Shown: positions 8,249 through 15,982 of the stretch, one piece after another
Position numbering within the stretch: the first letter of the stretch is position 1
Layout of the letters: every line of letters begins with the position of its first letter
Origin: Flavobacteriales bacterium UBA7666
GTDB lineage: Bacteria > Bacteroidota > Bacteroidia > Flavobacteriales_D > Crocinitomicaceae
Length of the DNA: 64,000 nt
Direction of reading: 5' to 3'
NCBI GenBank assembly: GCA_002483265.1
Contig: DLHO01000004.1
Location: 151,886-215,885, forward strand
Notes under the pieces: generated by a model
Seen by the model: the letters and a program-made list of their open reading frames with translations, nothing else
What the model was told of the DNA's origin: nothing
Databases searched by the model: none
Made by a program: the position numbers and the translations under genes

Positions 8249-8572
8249 TTACTCCGCCTCTGGTGCAAGTCTCAAAACAATTCCGTCAATTTCCTCAGAA
8301 ATGGGAATTTGACACCCTAATCGACTATTGGATTTTACATAAAATGCCTGATCCAACATATCCAATTCCGCATCGCTTTGTTCCTCCAATGCAGTATCAG
8401 ATTCCAGATAACATTGGCAAGTAGCACACATGGCCATTCCGCCACATTCACCCTTTACAGGAAGTTCGTAAGCCCTGCAAAGCTCCATGATATTCATGTT
8501 CATGTCTGTTGGTGCACTTAATTCATGTGCCAACCCTTCTCTGTCAATAATCGTTACTGTAATATCAGCCAT
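8249..8572 (-). CDS. Adrenodoxin-type 2Fe-2S ferredoxin
   Basis: A small electron carrier of 107 residues. Cysteines C43, C49 and C52 (GECGGMAMCATC) and a fourth Cys in LGCQI near residue 87 form the CX5CX2C...C cluster site of the adrenodoxin/ISC ferredoxin family. The surrounding LMELC-like and SRLGCQIP sequences agree. The partner is not encoded nearby. In this family roles include Fe-S cluster assembly and feeding electrons to monooxygenases. A candidate -7 box TACCTTTG (8586-8593, minus strand) ends 13 bases before its ATG. The gene stands alone, convergent with the barrel gene. Confidence 0.9.
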   Translation of the reverse strand: MADITVTIIDREGLAHELSAPTDMNMNIMELCRAYELPVKGECGGMAMCATCQCYLESDTALEEQSDAELDMLDQAFYVKSNSRLGCQIPISEEIDGIVLRLAPEAE

Positions 8573-8585
8573 TGAGAATTTTTTG

Positions 8586-8593
8586 CAAAGGTA
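8586..8593 (-). promoter_or_regulatory. Candidate -7 box (TACCTTTG) for the ferredoxin gene
   Basis: An exact TAnnTTTG match on the minus strand, 13 bases before the ferredoxin ATG. The -33 TTG is not found at normal spacing. Confidence 0.4.
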
Positions 8594-8625
8594 CTAACTA
8601 TTCCAAACGATGATTTCGAAAATGC

Positions 8626-8633
8626 TATATTTG
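8626..8633 (+). promoter_or_regulatory. Candidate -7 box (TATATTTG) for the secreted protein at 8653
   Basis: An exact TAnnTTTG match 19 bases before the ATG at 8653, the same distance as in front of the barrel gene at 3409. No clear -33 TTG was found. Confidence 0.4.
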
Positions 8634-8652
8634 ATAAAATAAAATTCCCTTC

Positions 8653-10092
8653 ATGCGCCTGCTGATATCACTCTGTTTCATTCATTATTGTTTTACCTTT
8701 CTTGCTCAATCTAATCCTTGGGTAGAAAACTCTGAATACTTCAAGGATAAAGCGCCGTATCAAATAGCTCCTTATCTTTTCGAAGACGGATCATTCCAAT
8801 TAAGCGAAGGAAATTATCGGTTTAAGTTTGATAAACAGGGAGTATTGAATCGTGAATTGATTCAGGAAATGGTGGAAGAAGCTGCTGCTGGTGATCAAAA
8901 GATGAGCGGATGCACTGCTTTCGATATGAAAAATAATATTCGGTATACGCTTGCAGATAATATGATTCACATCGAATACTTATTTGCTGACAAGAAGAAC
9001 GAATACAAGGCCATTCATCTGGAGAAGCAAGAGCATGTGGTTAAAAGCGTTTGGGATGAATATTCGAATAATTCCAATCATGTGGATGCCGGAATAATTA
9101 CTTCAATAGAAGGGAAGATCATTCTTTACCAAACATATTATGCGATTTCAGCAAACACACATCCGGGTGTATTCAAACCAAAAGGAATCAACACGTATAT
9201 GAGACTAAGTACTGTAAATCTGAAAGATTACACAGTTTCTTATGAATATTTATTGATCGATATCTTTAATCCGGCATATGGAAAGAAAAAGGAAGTGTTG
9301 GATCTGTTCGATTTTAAATGTATTGGGATAAACGCAAAGCAGGAATTGCTTTTCAGTATCAGCAAGACTTCATTTAAAGGCAGAAACGCTCCTCCGCTTT
9401 CATTAAGTGATTATAAAAGCGTGGATCAGTGCAAATCCGGAATCGATATCTGGTCTGTGAGTCTCGCTGATTACTCTCAAAAGAAAGTATATTCAACAAT
9501 CATTGAGTCCAGTAAGAATGCTTCATCCGTTAGTTTGAATTTTGGAAATGATGGCTGGGTATTGAGTTGGACAGAAGCCCGGGAAGATTATTATACCCTT
9601 CATGCACGCAATTTTCAATTGGATAAGGATTATGACGTGAAAGAAACCATTATTCATTTTCCTGCTCAGGAATTAAAATTGACAAAACCTCAGACTCCCA
9701 ATCTACGGATCTTTAAGGATTTAAAGGGAAGAGGATTGATTTGTACAACAGCTCCGAATTATCCTTCCATTTTCACAATGGATGAAAATTCCAAACTGAC
9801 AGTATCGGACAATAGTGTGTTGAAATGGGATCTGAATAAGCATTATGTATTGTCGAATTCCGACATGTTATTTCTTCCCGCTTTGAAAGAACTTTCTGCA
9901 GAAGATATCACGTTCTTGTCTGATTTACCTAAATCGATTACACCTGCAGCGCCGCATACACGTATATTGAAATTGAGAAAGGTTGGGAATACCGTTATCG
10001 TATTACATATGGAAACGCTGGACAAAGTATTGGAAAACGGATCGTTGAAAATCAAAGAACTCTTTCTGAAAACAGGACAAATTCAATTATAA
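8653..10092 (+). CDS. Secreted protein of unknown function (paralogue of the next gene)
   Basis: A protein of 479 residues with an N-terminal signal peptide (LLISLCFIHYCFTFLAQ). I recognise no domain. The middle contains YLLIDIFNP, a DIWSVSLADY segment and ETIIHFPAQEL. The following gene at 10321 has the same layout: signal peptide, a GINTYMRLSTVNLK-like segment matching its FYTFLRIVKINIK, and HFPEEIV matching HFPAQEL. The two are diverged tandem paralogues. Repeated beta-rich segments may indicate a propeller-like fold, but this is only a guess. There is no C-terminal sorting domain, so it is probably periplasmic or surface-attached. Confidence 0.7.
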   Translation: MRLLISLCFIHYCFTFLAQSNPWVENSEYFKDKAPYQIAPYLFEDGSFQLSEGNYRFKFDKQGVLNRELIQEMVEEAAAGDQKMSGCTAFDMKNNIRYTLADNMIHIEYLFADKKNEYKAIHLEKQEHVVKSVWDEYSNNSNHVDAGIITSIEGKIILYQTYYAISANTHPGVFKPKGINTYMRLSTVNLKDYTVSYEYLLIDIFNPAYGKKKEVLDLFDFKCIGINAKQELLFSISKTSFKGRNAPPLSLSDYKSVDQCKSGIDIWSVSLADYSQKKVYSTIIESSKNASSVSLNFGNDGWVLSWTEAREDYYTLHARNFQLDKDYDVKETIIHFPAQELKLTKPQTPNLRIFKDLKGRGLICTTAPNYPSIFTMDENSKLTVSDNSVLKWDLNKHYVLSNSDMLFLPALKELSAEDITFLSDLPKSITPAAPHTRILKLRKVGNTVIVLHMETLDKVLENGSLKIKELFLKTGQIQL

Positions 10093-10094
10093 GT

Positions 10095-10127
10095 AGGGTG
10101 TAGTCATCGTGAGATGTACTACACCCT
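10095..10127 (+). repeat. Hairpin after the 8653 gene
   Basis: AGGGTGTAGT (10095-10104) and ACTACACCCT (10118-10127) form a perfect 10-bp stem with a 13-base loop just after the stop codon. The following bases are AT-rich but lack a solid T-run, so it is a weak terminator or an RNA 3'-end stabiliser. Confidence 0.5.
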
Positions 10128-10138
10128 TATATATTGTC

Positions 10139-10213
10139 GTTCCTGTCTATCCCTGACTGTAACGTCAGGGGAAGGAGGATCGGAAAGCTCCCGTCCACCG
10201 TGGCGGAGGGAAC
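10139..10213. repeat. G+C-rich multibranched intergenic element
   Basis: This 75-base stretch is clearly richer in G+C than its surroundings and can fold into several arms. The outer stem is GTTCC (10139-10143) with GGAAC (10209-10213). One arm is CCCTGAC (10151-10157) with GTCAGGG (10164-10170). Another is TCCC(G)TCCACC with GGCGGAGGGA (10189-10211, one mismatch). It lies between two paralogous genes. It may be a small structured RNA, a leader or a dispersed repeat; none is shown. Confidence 0.4.
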
Positions 10214-10295
10214 TATAAGTTATTTCAAAGATAAGAACATTCCGCTAGTTGTAAATTGATGCCTGAAAAATGGAAAGGTATTTCCATAATCTGTT

Positions 10296-10303
10296 TACTT
10301 TTG
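10296..10303 (+). promoter_or_regulatory. Candidate -7 box (TACTTTTG) for the secreted protein at 10321
   Basis: An exact TAnnTTTG match 17 bases before the ATG at 10321. No TTG lies at the usual upstream distance. Its presence suggests that the second paralogue has its own promoter. Confidence 0.4.
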
Positions 10304-10320
10304 TGGCAAACTTAAATCAA

Positions 10321-11778
10321 ATGAAAAAATTAATCTTCACCATCTTATCCATTTTCGCCGTATTTCAATTGAAAGCACAGGAAAAAGTGATCGATGTACT
10401 CGACGTTTTCGGTGGTAAAATGGACGAGTTCGATATGATCTACATTTTAAATGACGGATCAGTTCAATTCATGAATTATAAAAAGGTCTATAAACTGGAT
10501 CCGAATGGAAATAAAGTGGGTGAACCTGAAACTTTACCTCCCACAATATCCAAGTCTACAGCAATTACATCTGAGAAAATAGGTGGCTTTTTCTATAACA
10601 GAAATATACGCTATAACCGTTTTGGCGAGAGTATCGAGTTTACATATATGAAATCTGATGGACAAAATGAGTACTACGATGTTCCATTGAGCCAGCTAAA
10701 GGGAGTGACAAGTTCAGGAACCTATCCCAAAGCGGTTGATGTTCATTCGACAAGCTCGGGAGTCGATATGATTGATGATAACAATGCCATTTATTATGCA
10801 AGTTATGTTTCCCGATCAGATAAATCCCACCCGAAACAGAAATTTTCATCCGAAAACTTTTATACTTTTCTTCGAATTGTGAAAATCAATATCAAGGAGA
10901 AAAAAACAGAGGAGTTTTATACCTGTATTGATTTGATCCCTGAAACAAGGGATGTTTACAATGATGTAGAATTTACAGTACTTACAAGCGACGAAAATAC
11001 AATGACACTGGGCGTGAGAAAATGTAAATCAGTATTGAACACCAGCGATGAAGGACGTGGTTATAATTTGAGAGAAGCTACTCAGGGTGTTTTTGAAATT
11101 TATACGCTGGATTTAAAATCATTGGAATTGAAAAAGATTCAGTCTGTCAATATTGGTGTACCTGAAGCTGCAGTAGCAATGAATTATGGTTATTACTCCA
11201 ACGGTATTAAGCTCAATTGGGTTGAAAAAATAGCAGGAACCGCGAATTATTCCTTACACAGGAAATCTTATCGATTAAATGAAGATGGATCTGAACTGGA
11301 AGAAAGCGCAGTTCATTTTCCGGAAGAAATTGTTGCATTGATCAACCCCGTTCCGATGTATATAACTGATTACACGGATTTGAATAACAAGAAGTGGTCT
11401 TTCGTGCAAGGGAATTTTGTGAAAACAAAAAGAGATAAGAATCCGGTTCCGATGATCGTAATGCTAGATGCTGAAGGGAATGTTGAATTGAAGAATGGAC
11501 ATCAGAAATATTCTGTGGGGAAGTTTGGTTTTTACGATAATGATCTTAAAAGAATGCGATATCTAACGCTTGAAAAGGATATTGCAGAGGAAGAATTGGA
11601 TAATCTGGTAAAACCCATTTTAAACGAAACTAATATGAAGTATTTAATAAAAGATAATCGATTCGAGATCCGTAAAGTTGGCTCTGAGATTGTTTATGTG
11701 CATTGTGATTACAGGGGAGGAGGAGCAGGCTTCACTTCAAGATTATCTGACTTTAAAATGGTTATAGGTAAATTGTAA
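10321..11778 (+). CDS. Secreted protein of unknown function (paralogue of the previous gene)
   Basis: A protein of 485 residues with a signal peptide (MKKLIFTILSIFAVFQLKAQ). The start is the ATG at 10321; the open frame to 10270 would add 17 residues before the signal. It is a diverged paralogue of the 8653 gene, with similar length and matching blocks (FYTFLRIVKINIK, VHFPEEIV). Local beta-strand words such as GVFEIYTLDLKSLELKKIQ suggest a repeat-rich, possibly propeller-like protein. No catalytic motif or sorting domain was seen. It is followed by a bidirectional terminator shared with groEL. Confidence 0.7.
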   Translation: MKKLIFTILSIFAVFQLKAQEKVIDVLDVFGGKMDEFDMIYILNDGSVQFMNYKKVYKLDPNGNKVGEPETLPPTISKSTAITSEKIGGFFYNRNIRYNRFGESIEFTYMKSDGQNEYYDVPLSQLKGVTSSGTYPKAVDVHSTSSGVDMIDDNNAIYYASYVSRSDKSHPKQKFSSENFYTFLRIVKINIKEKKTEEFYTCIDLIPETRDVYNDVEFTVLTSDENTMTLGVRKCKSVLNTSDEGRGYNLREATQGVFEIYTLDLKSLELKKIQSVNIGVPEAAVAMNYGYYSNGIKLNWVEKIAGTANYSLHRKSYRLNEDGSELEESAVHFPEEIVALINPVPMYITDYTDLNNKKWSFVQGNFVKTKRDKNPVPMIVMLDAEGNVELKNGHQKYSVGKFGFYDNDLKRMRYLTLEKDIAEEELDNLVKPILNETNMKYLIKDNRFEIRKVGSEIVYVHCDYRGGGAGFTSRLSDFKMVIGKL

Positions 11779-11805
11779 TAAGAAGTATTTGTAGTTTTTA
11801 CAAAC

Positions 11806-11837
11806 AAAAAGCGCGGTGAATTTCACCGCGCTTTTTT
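11806..11837. terminator. Bidirectional terminator between the secreted protein and groEL
   Basis: A stem of GCGCGGTGAA (11811-11820) with TTCACCGCGC (11822-11831) is flanked by A and T runs, giving a U-tract on both strands. The genes on either side converge here. Confidence 0.88.
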
Positions 11838-11894
11838 AATATTAAATAATCGATCCGCTTGGATTCCATAAAGGTAACCGGGTGGGGTCGAGGT

Positions 11895-13526
11895 TTACAT
11901 CATTCCCGGCATTCCACCTGGCATTCCATGTGAATGAGCACCTTCAACTTCCGGCTCATCTGCAATGACACATTCTGTAGTCAATAACATAGCCGCAATA
12001 GAAGCCGCATTTTCGATTGCAATACGCGTTACTTTCGTTGGATCGATAACACCTGCTTCGTATAAGTTTTGGTATTGATCCGTACGGGCATTGTATCCGA
12101 AGTCACCTTTTCCTTCACGTACTTTCTGAACAACTACTGCACCTTCACCACCAGCATTGGCAATGATTTGACGTAATGGTTCTTCAATAGCACGTTTTAC
12201 AATTGCGATACCTGTAGTTTCGTCATCGTTAATTCCTGTTAGCGTTTCTAATGCATCCATTGCACGAATCAAAGCAACACCACCACCAGGAACAATTCCT
12301 TCTTCCACAGCAGCTCTTGTTGCAGCTAATGCATCATCAACGCGGTCTTTCTTCTCTTTCATTTCAACTTCCGTAGGAGCTCCAATGTAAAGAACAGCAA
12401 CACCACCAGCCAATTTCGCTAAACGCTCTTGCAGTTTCTCACGATCGTAATCCGAAGTGGTAGATTCCATTTGTGCTTTAATTTGACCAATTCGAGCTTG
12501 AATATCCTCTTTTTGACCAGCACCGTTGATAATCGTTGTATTGTCTTTGTCGATTTCTACTTTTTCAGCAGTTCCCAACATGTCTAATGTTGCGTTCTCC
12601 AATGTCAAACCACGCTCTTCAGTAATTACTTGTCCACCTGTCAAAATAGCGATGTCTTCCAACATGGCTTTTCTGCGGTCACCAAATCCTGGAGCTTTAA
12701 CAGCTGCGATTTTCAATGATCCGCGTAAACGGTTTACTACCAATGTTGTCAATGCTTCACCATCTACATCTTCTGCAATGATGATCAATGATTTCCCGTT
12801 TTGAACTACCGGCTCCAAAATTGGAAGCAATTCTTTCATGTTGCTGATCTTCTTGTCGTAGATCAGGATCAAAGGATGTTCCATTTCAGCAATCATCTTA
12901 TCCGTGTTTGTCACAAAATAAGGAGATAAATAACCACGGTCGAATTGCATTCCTTCTACTGTTTTTACATCAGTTTCCGTTCCTTTTGCTTCTTCAACAG
13001 TAATTACACCGTCGTTGCCAACTACTTTCATCGCCTCAGCAATCAACGAACCGATTGTGTCGTCATTGTTAGCTGAAATGGTAGCAATTTGTTTAATCTT
13101 ATCGTTGTCAGAACCAACTTCTTTCGACATCTTTTTCAAATCTGCTACTACAGAAAGAACCGCTTTGTCAATTCCTCGTTTCAAGTCCATTGGATTTGCA
13201 CCGGCAGCAACGTTTTTCAATCCTGCAGTGATAATTGCCTGAGCTAATACGGTTGCTGTTGTTGTTCCGTCTCCTGCAATGTCTGCTGTTTTTGAAGCTA
13301 CTTCTTTCACCATCTGAGCACCCATGTTTTCAATTGGGTCAGCCAGTTCAATTTCTTTAGCAACAGAAACACCATCTTTAGTAACTTGTGGAGCTCCGAA
13401 TTTCTTTCCGATTACAACGTTTCGTCCTTTTGGACCAAGAGTTACTTTCACTGCATTTGCTAATGCATCAACTCCTCTTTTAAGCTTTTCACGAGCTTCT
13501 ACATCAAAATAAATTTGTTTTGCCAT
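11895..13526 (-). CDS. groL: 60-kDa chaperonin GroEL
   Basis: The ring-forming ATP-dependent chaperonin, 543 residues, the full usual length. Diagnostic stretches include TLGPKGRNVVIGKKFGAPQ near residue 30, GDGTTTATVLAQAI near residue 86, VDGEALTTLVVNRLRG in the apical domain, and GGGVALIRA near residue 414. The C-terminus has the GGMPGMM tail. It works with GroES, which lies directly upstream on the same strand after a 126-base gap that contains echo-repeat sequence. Confidence 0.98.
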   Translation of the reverse strand: MAKQIYFDVEAREKLKRGVDALANAVKVTLGPKGRNVVIGKKFGAPQVTKDGVSVAKEIELADPIENMGAQMVKEVASKTADIAGDGTTTATVLAQAIITAGLKNVAAGANPMDLKRGIDKAVLSVVADLKKMSKEVGSDNDKIKQIATISANNDDTIGSLIAEAMKVVGNDGVITVEEAKGTETDVKTVEGMQFDRGYLSPYFVTNTDKMIAEMEHPLILIYDKKISNMKELLPILEPVVQNGKSLIIIAEDVDGEALTTLVVNRLRGSLKIAAVKAPGFGDRRKAMLEDIAILTGGQVITEERGLTLENATLDMLGTAEKVEIDKDNTTIINGAGQKEDIQARIGQIKAQMESTTSDYDREKLQERLAKLAGGVAVLYIGAPTEVEMKEKKDRVDDALAATRAAVEEGIVPGGGVALIRAMDALETLTGINDDETTGIAIVKRAIEEPLRQIIANAGGEGAVVVQKVREGKGDFGYNARTDQYQNLYEAGVIDPTKVTRIAIENAASIAAMLLTTECVIADEPEVEGAHSHGMPGGMPGMM

Positions 13527-13574
13527 TTTTTCTTATTTCTTAATGATTTAATTCACTTTACTTAGGATATTCAA

Positions 13575-13650
13575 TAGTTCAAATCTCGGTTACTCACTAT
13601 TGCCTAATCTCTATTGGCTAGTGCCTGATTAGTTTTGAACTCTTTGAACA
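13575..13650. repeat. Echo-repeat region between groES and groEL
   Basis: The gap contains repeated variants of short words (on the minus strand aatcaggcactagccaatag then agattaggcaatagtgag). It is enclosed by a weak inverted repeat, AGTTCAAA with TTTTGAACT. The words resemble those in the gldB-gldC gap. It could form a hairpin between the two cistrons and set the GroES:GroEL ratio by RNA processing; that is inference. Confidence 0.4.
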
Positions 13651-13652
13651 GT

Positions 13653-13931
13653 TTACCCTATGATTCCGTAGATATCACCTTGTTTCATGATCAGGTAATC
13701 TTTCCCGTCAATTTTGATTTCAGTACCGGAATACTGGCCGTAAATAACGATGTTGTCCACTTTTACTTCCATCGGCTCGTCTTTTTTACCAGGTCCAACT
13801 GCAATCACAGTTCCTTTCAATGGTTTCTCTTTTGCTGTGTCAGGAATGATAATACCACTTGCTGTTACTTGCTCTGCTGCTGCAGGCTCAATTAGCACTC
13901 TATCCGCTAAAGGTTTAAATGTTGTTGACAT
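13653..13931 (-). CDS. groS: 10-kDa co-chaperonin GroES
   Basis: A co-chaperonin of 92 residues that caps the GroEL ring. Seen are the N-terminal PLADRVLIEP stretch, the mobile-loop region (EQVTASGIIIPDTAKEKP) around residues 18-35, the GTVIAVGPGKKDE segment and the C-terminal YLIMKQGDIYGIIG. It is the first gene of groES-groEL. No CIRCE element (TTAGCACTC-N9-GAGTGCTAA) is present in the 100 bases upstream; instead a direct repeat lies at 13977-14003. Confidence 0.97.
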   Translation of the reverse strand: MSTTFKPLADRVLIEPAAAEQVTASGIIIPDTAKEKPLKGTVIAVGPGKKDEPMEVKVDNIVIYGQYSGTEIKIDGKDYLIMKQGDIYGIIG

Positions 13932-13976
13932 ATGTATATACTATTTAGTAAAATTTGACATTTCCCCCTCGACTAA

Positions 13977-14003
13977 GATTGTGCCAATGTATGGATTGTG
14001 TCA
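13977..14003. promoter_or_regulatory. Direct repeat upstream of groES
   Basis: GATTGTGCCA (13977-13986) and GATTGTGTCA (13994-14003) are 10-base direct repeats with a 17-base period, 46-72 bases upstream of the groES start. They may be a regulator-binding site or part of the heat-shock promoter. The assignment is tentative. Confidence 0.35.
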
Positions 14004-14031
14004 ATTTTTCATTTTTGCGAAGGTTATAAAC

Positions 14032-14066
14032 AAAAAATGTCAGTATGTTGTGACATACTGACATTT
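14032..14066 (-). terminator. Terminator after secG
   Basis: AAATGTCAGTATG (14035-14047) pairs perfectly with CATACTGACATTT (14054-14066) around a six-base loop. On the minus strand it is followed by a run of T (A-run at 14032-14037 on the plus strand), so it ends the miaB-secG operon. Confidence 0.85.
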
Positions 14067-14086
14067 CAAAATCTTATAATCGATGA

Positions 14087-14398
14087 TTATCTCGGCTGCG
14101 GAGTACCTTGTTGACCACCAGTAGGACCGTTTTGTCCACCCTTTTGTTCTGTTTTTGGTTGCTCTTTTGCTTTTGCCGGTTTCATCATGCTTGTCAAACC
14201 AATACTTGCTACTAAGATTACAGCTGCAAGTGTCCATGTTGCTTTTTCGATAAAATCATTTGTACGTTGTACACCACCAAGTTGTTGTGCAGCGCCAAAA
14301 TCAGAAGATAAACCTCCTCCTTTTGGGTTCTGAACAAATACAACTACGATTAATAAAACGCTTGCTAATACTAGTAAAATTGAAATTAATGCTATCAT
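14087..14398 (-). CDS. secG: Preprotein translocase subunit SecG
   Basis: A small inner-membrane subunit of the Sec translocon, 103 residues. It has two transmembrane helices (about residues 3-22 and 54-71) with the conserved loop VVFVQNPKGGGLSSDFGAAQQLGG between them. The tail is rich in Lys, Gln, Gly and Pro and probably disordered. It is the last gene of the miaB operon, one base after the stop of the preceding gene. Confidence 0.93.
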   Translation of the reverse strand: MIALISILLVLASVLLIVVVFVQNPKGGGLSSDFGAAQQLGGVQRTNDFIEKATWTLAAVILVASIGLTSMMKPAKAKEQPKTEQKGGQNGPTGGQQGTPQPR

Positions 14399-14399
14399 T

Positions 14400-15467
14400 T
14401 TATGAGGTAATTTTTTTCTTTAATTCTTCAATTTGGAGTGCAAATAAACTCTTTTTTTCTGGAAATGCCAAACTTAATTGATGATAAACATGAATTGCTT
14501 TTGGAAAATTCCCCTGTGCGGCATATATTTTTGCCAAAGTTTCTGAAACTGGAATCCGTTCGTCGTCCAAACTTTCTTTTGCTTTCTTGGAAGGAGAATA
14601 GAATTCTGTCTTCGGTTTTGGCATGCTTGGACTCTTTTCAATGAACTTATCAATGATTTCCTGTTGCGCAATTTTTGTTTCGGATTTTACAACAACAACT
14701 TTTGTTTCAGTTGTTTCATGCTGACCAGCTTTCAACCAATTCGTAAACGAACGTTTTGAATCCGTTTGAATCGGAGTAGTAACTGCTGCTTTTATTTCCG
14801 GAACTTCCACCTCATGCTGATGCGGTTCAATATAAGGTTCTTCACTTGCTTCCTCTTGACTCGTAGCGGTCAGCCACGGCTGATCTGCTTCGGACTTATT
14901 CTGTTTCTCATTCTCATTCTGAGCTATGTAATCCTGCGACAAAGTAGCTGCAACTGTTTCAAAATCGAAAATGTCCTTTTCTTCAGGTTGATTATCGTTT
15001 TCGGGAACTTCTTCTGCTTTCGTCTCAATAACTTCCGGTTCAGATTCATTGATAGCCGTTTCAACTACTTCAACAATGGTCTCTTCTATAGTCCGTAGCG
15101 ACTGTAAGTCTGCTTCGGGCTCGTCCTGAATAATTTCTAAAACCGGAGCGGTAACCGGCTCTTCGATCGGTTCAATAACTACAGCTTCTCTCTCCTCATT
15201 CCCTTGCGACTGTGAGTCTGATAAGGATTCAAAAGCCGAATGAAGCAAGTGAAACAAACGGGATCGATCGGATAGTTTATAAGCCTGCTTGGGGAGAATC
15301 TCATCCAAATGAACAGATTGAAAACGGGAAACACCCTGCAGGTATAATAAAGAATAAACCGAAGAATACGGATGCTTTTCAGATAATTCGCGCAACACAT
15401 CCACATCCTCAAAACGCATGAGTTCCGGGTGCAGGATGAATTCGGCTATTTGTTCTGTATTCAGCAT
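14400..15467 (-). CDS. Acidic TPR-like protein of unknown function
   Basis: A protein of 355 residues in three parts. Residues 1-90 are helical (SEKHPYSSVYSLLYLQG). Residues about 90-270 are low-complexity and very rich in Glu, probably disordered. Residues about 305-350 form a TPR-like helical pair (VSETLAKIYAAQGNFPKAIHVYHQLSLAFP). There is no signal peptide, so it is likely cytoplasmic. Its ATG overlaps the lptE stop by one base (TAATG) and secG starts one base after its stop, so it is co-translated with envelope genes. The function is unknown; a scaffold role in envelope assembly is a guess. Confidence 0.72.
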   Translation of the reverse strand: MLNTEQIAEFILHPELMRFEDVDVLRELSEKHPYSSVYSLLYLQGVSRFQSVHLDEILPKQAYKLSDRSRLFHLLHSAFESLSDSQSQGNEEREAVVIEPIEEPVTAPVLEIIQDEPEADLQSLRTIEETIVEVVETAINESEPEVIETKAEEVPENDNQPEEKDIFDFETVAATLSQDYIAQNENEKQNKSEADQPWLTATSQEEASEEPYIEPHQHEVEVPEIKAAVTTPIQTDSKRSFTNWLKAGQHETTETKVVVVKSETKIAQQEIIDKFIEKSPSMPKPKTEFYSPSKKAKESLDDERIPVSETLAKIYAAQGNFPKAIHVYHQLSLAFPEKKSLFALQIEELKKKITS

Positions 15468-15982
15468 TACCAGTTGGATAATAATTTATTCACGACATCT
15501 TGAACCACTTGTTGATTAATGGATTCCAATAAACGGGTTTCAACATCTACCAATTGCTCATTGGATTCGTAATCGGCAAAACGTGAACTCGTAAACTCCA
15601 TTTTTTCCAAACCTTTCGTTGGTGTAAGTATAGTGAAATTAACTGACACTGTTAAACGGTTTTTTGCTGCTAAATCCCCTTGTTGGATCGCAATGGGAGA
15701 GGTATTGTAACCTGAAATAATTCCACTGATCTTAAGTGTTTCAGGGTCGTCCAAAGTTGAGACTAATTTCAAACGGGTATTATTCTGGATTCCACTCCTC
15801 ATGGCTTCTGCTAAGTTTGCAGGATAATTGGACGGAGCTGTTGCTGCACTCAATTCCAATGGAGTAATGTAAAATTTCTTCCAGTTTTCCGGCATGGAAA
15901 CATCCATTGGATTCATAAAGGCTTTGGGCCAGCAGCTGCTCAAACCAGCTAGTAAAATGAGTAAAAGAGTTAGTTTTTTCAT
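15467..15982 (-). CDS. lptE: LptE-like LPS-assembly lipoprotein
   Basis: A lipoprotein of 171 residues. The signal (MKKLTLLLILLAGLSSC) puts the lipid-modified Cys at residue 17. The body has the LptE-family layout found in Bacteroidetes: IQNNTRLKLVSTLDDPETLKIS in the middle, followed by VSVNFTILTP and a C-terminal amphipathic helix. LptE plugs the LptD barrel that inserts lipopolysaccharide into the outer membrane. The gene overlaps the sigma-54 activator by four bases (ATGA) and the next gene by one base. Confidence 0.85.
   Translation of the reverse strand: MKKLTLLLILLAGLSSCWPKAFMNPMDVSMPENWKKFYITPLELSAATAPSNYPANLAEAMRSGIQNNTRLKLVSTLDDPETLKISGIISGYNTSPIAIQQGDLAAKNRLTVSVNFTILTPTKGLEKMEFTSSRFADYESNEQLVDVETRLLESINQQVVQDVVNKLLSNW

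Noticed and set aside
13932..14034. CIRCE (HrcA) operator upstream of groES
   Set aside because: No TTAGCACTC-N9-GAGTGCTAA-like sequence was found; only the direct repeat at 13977-14003.
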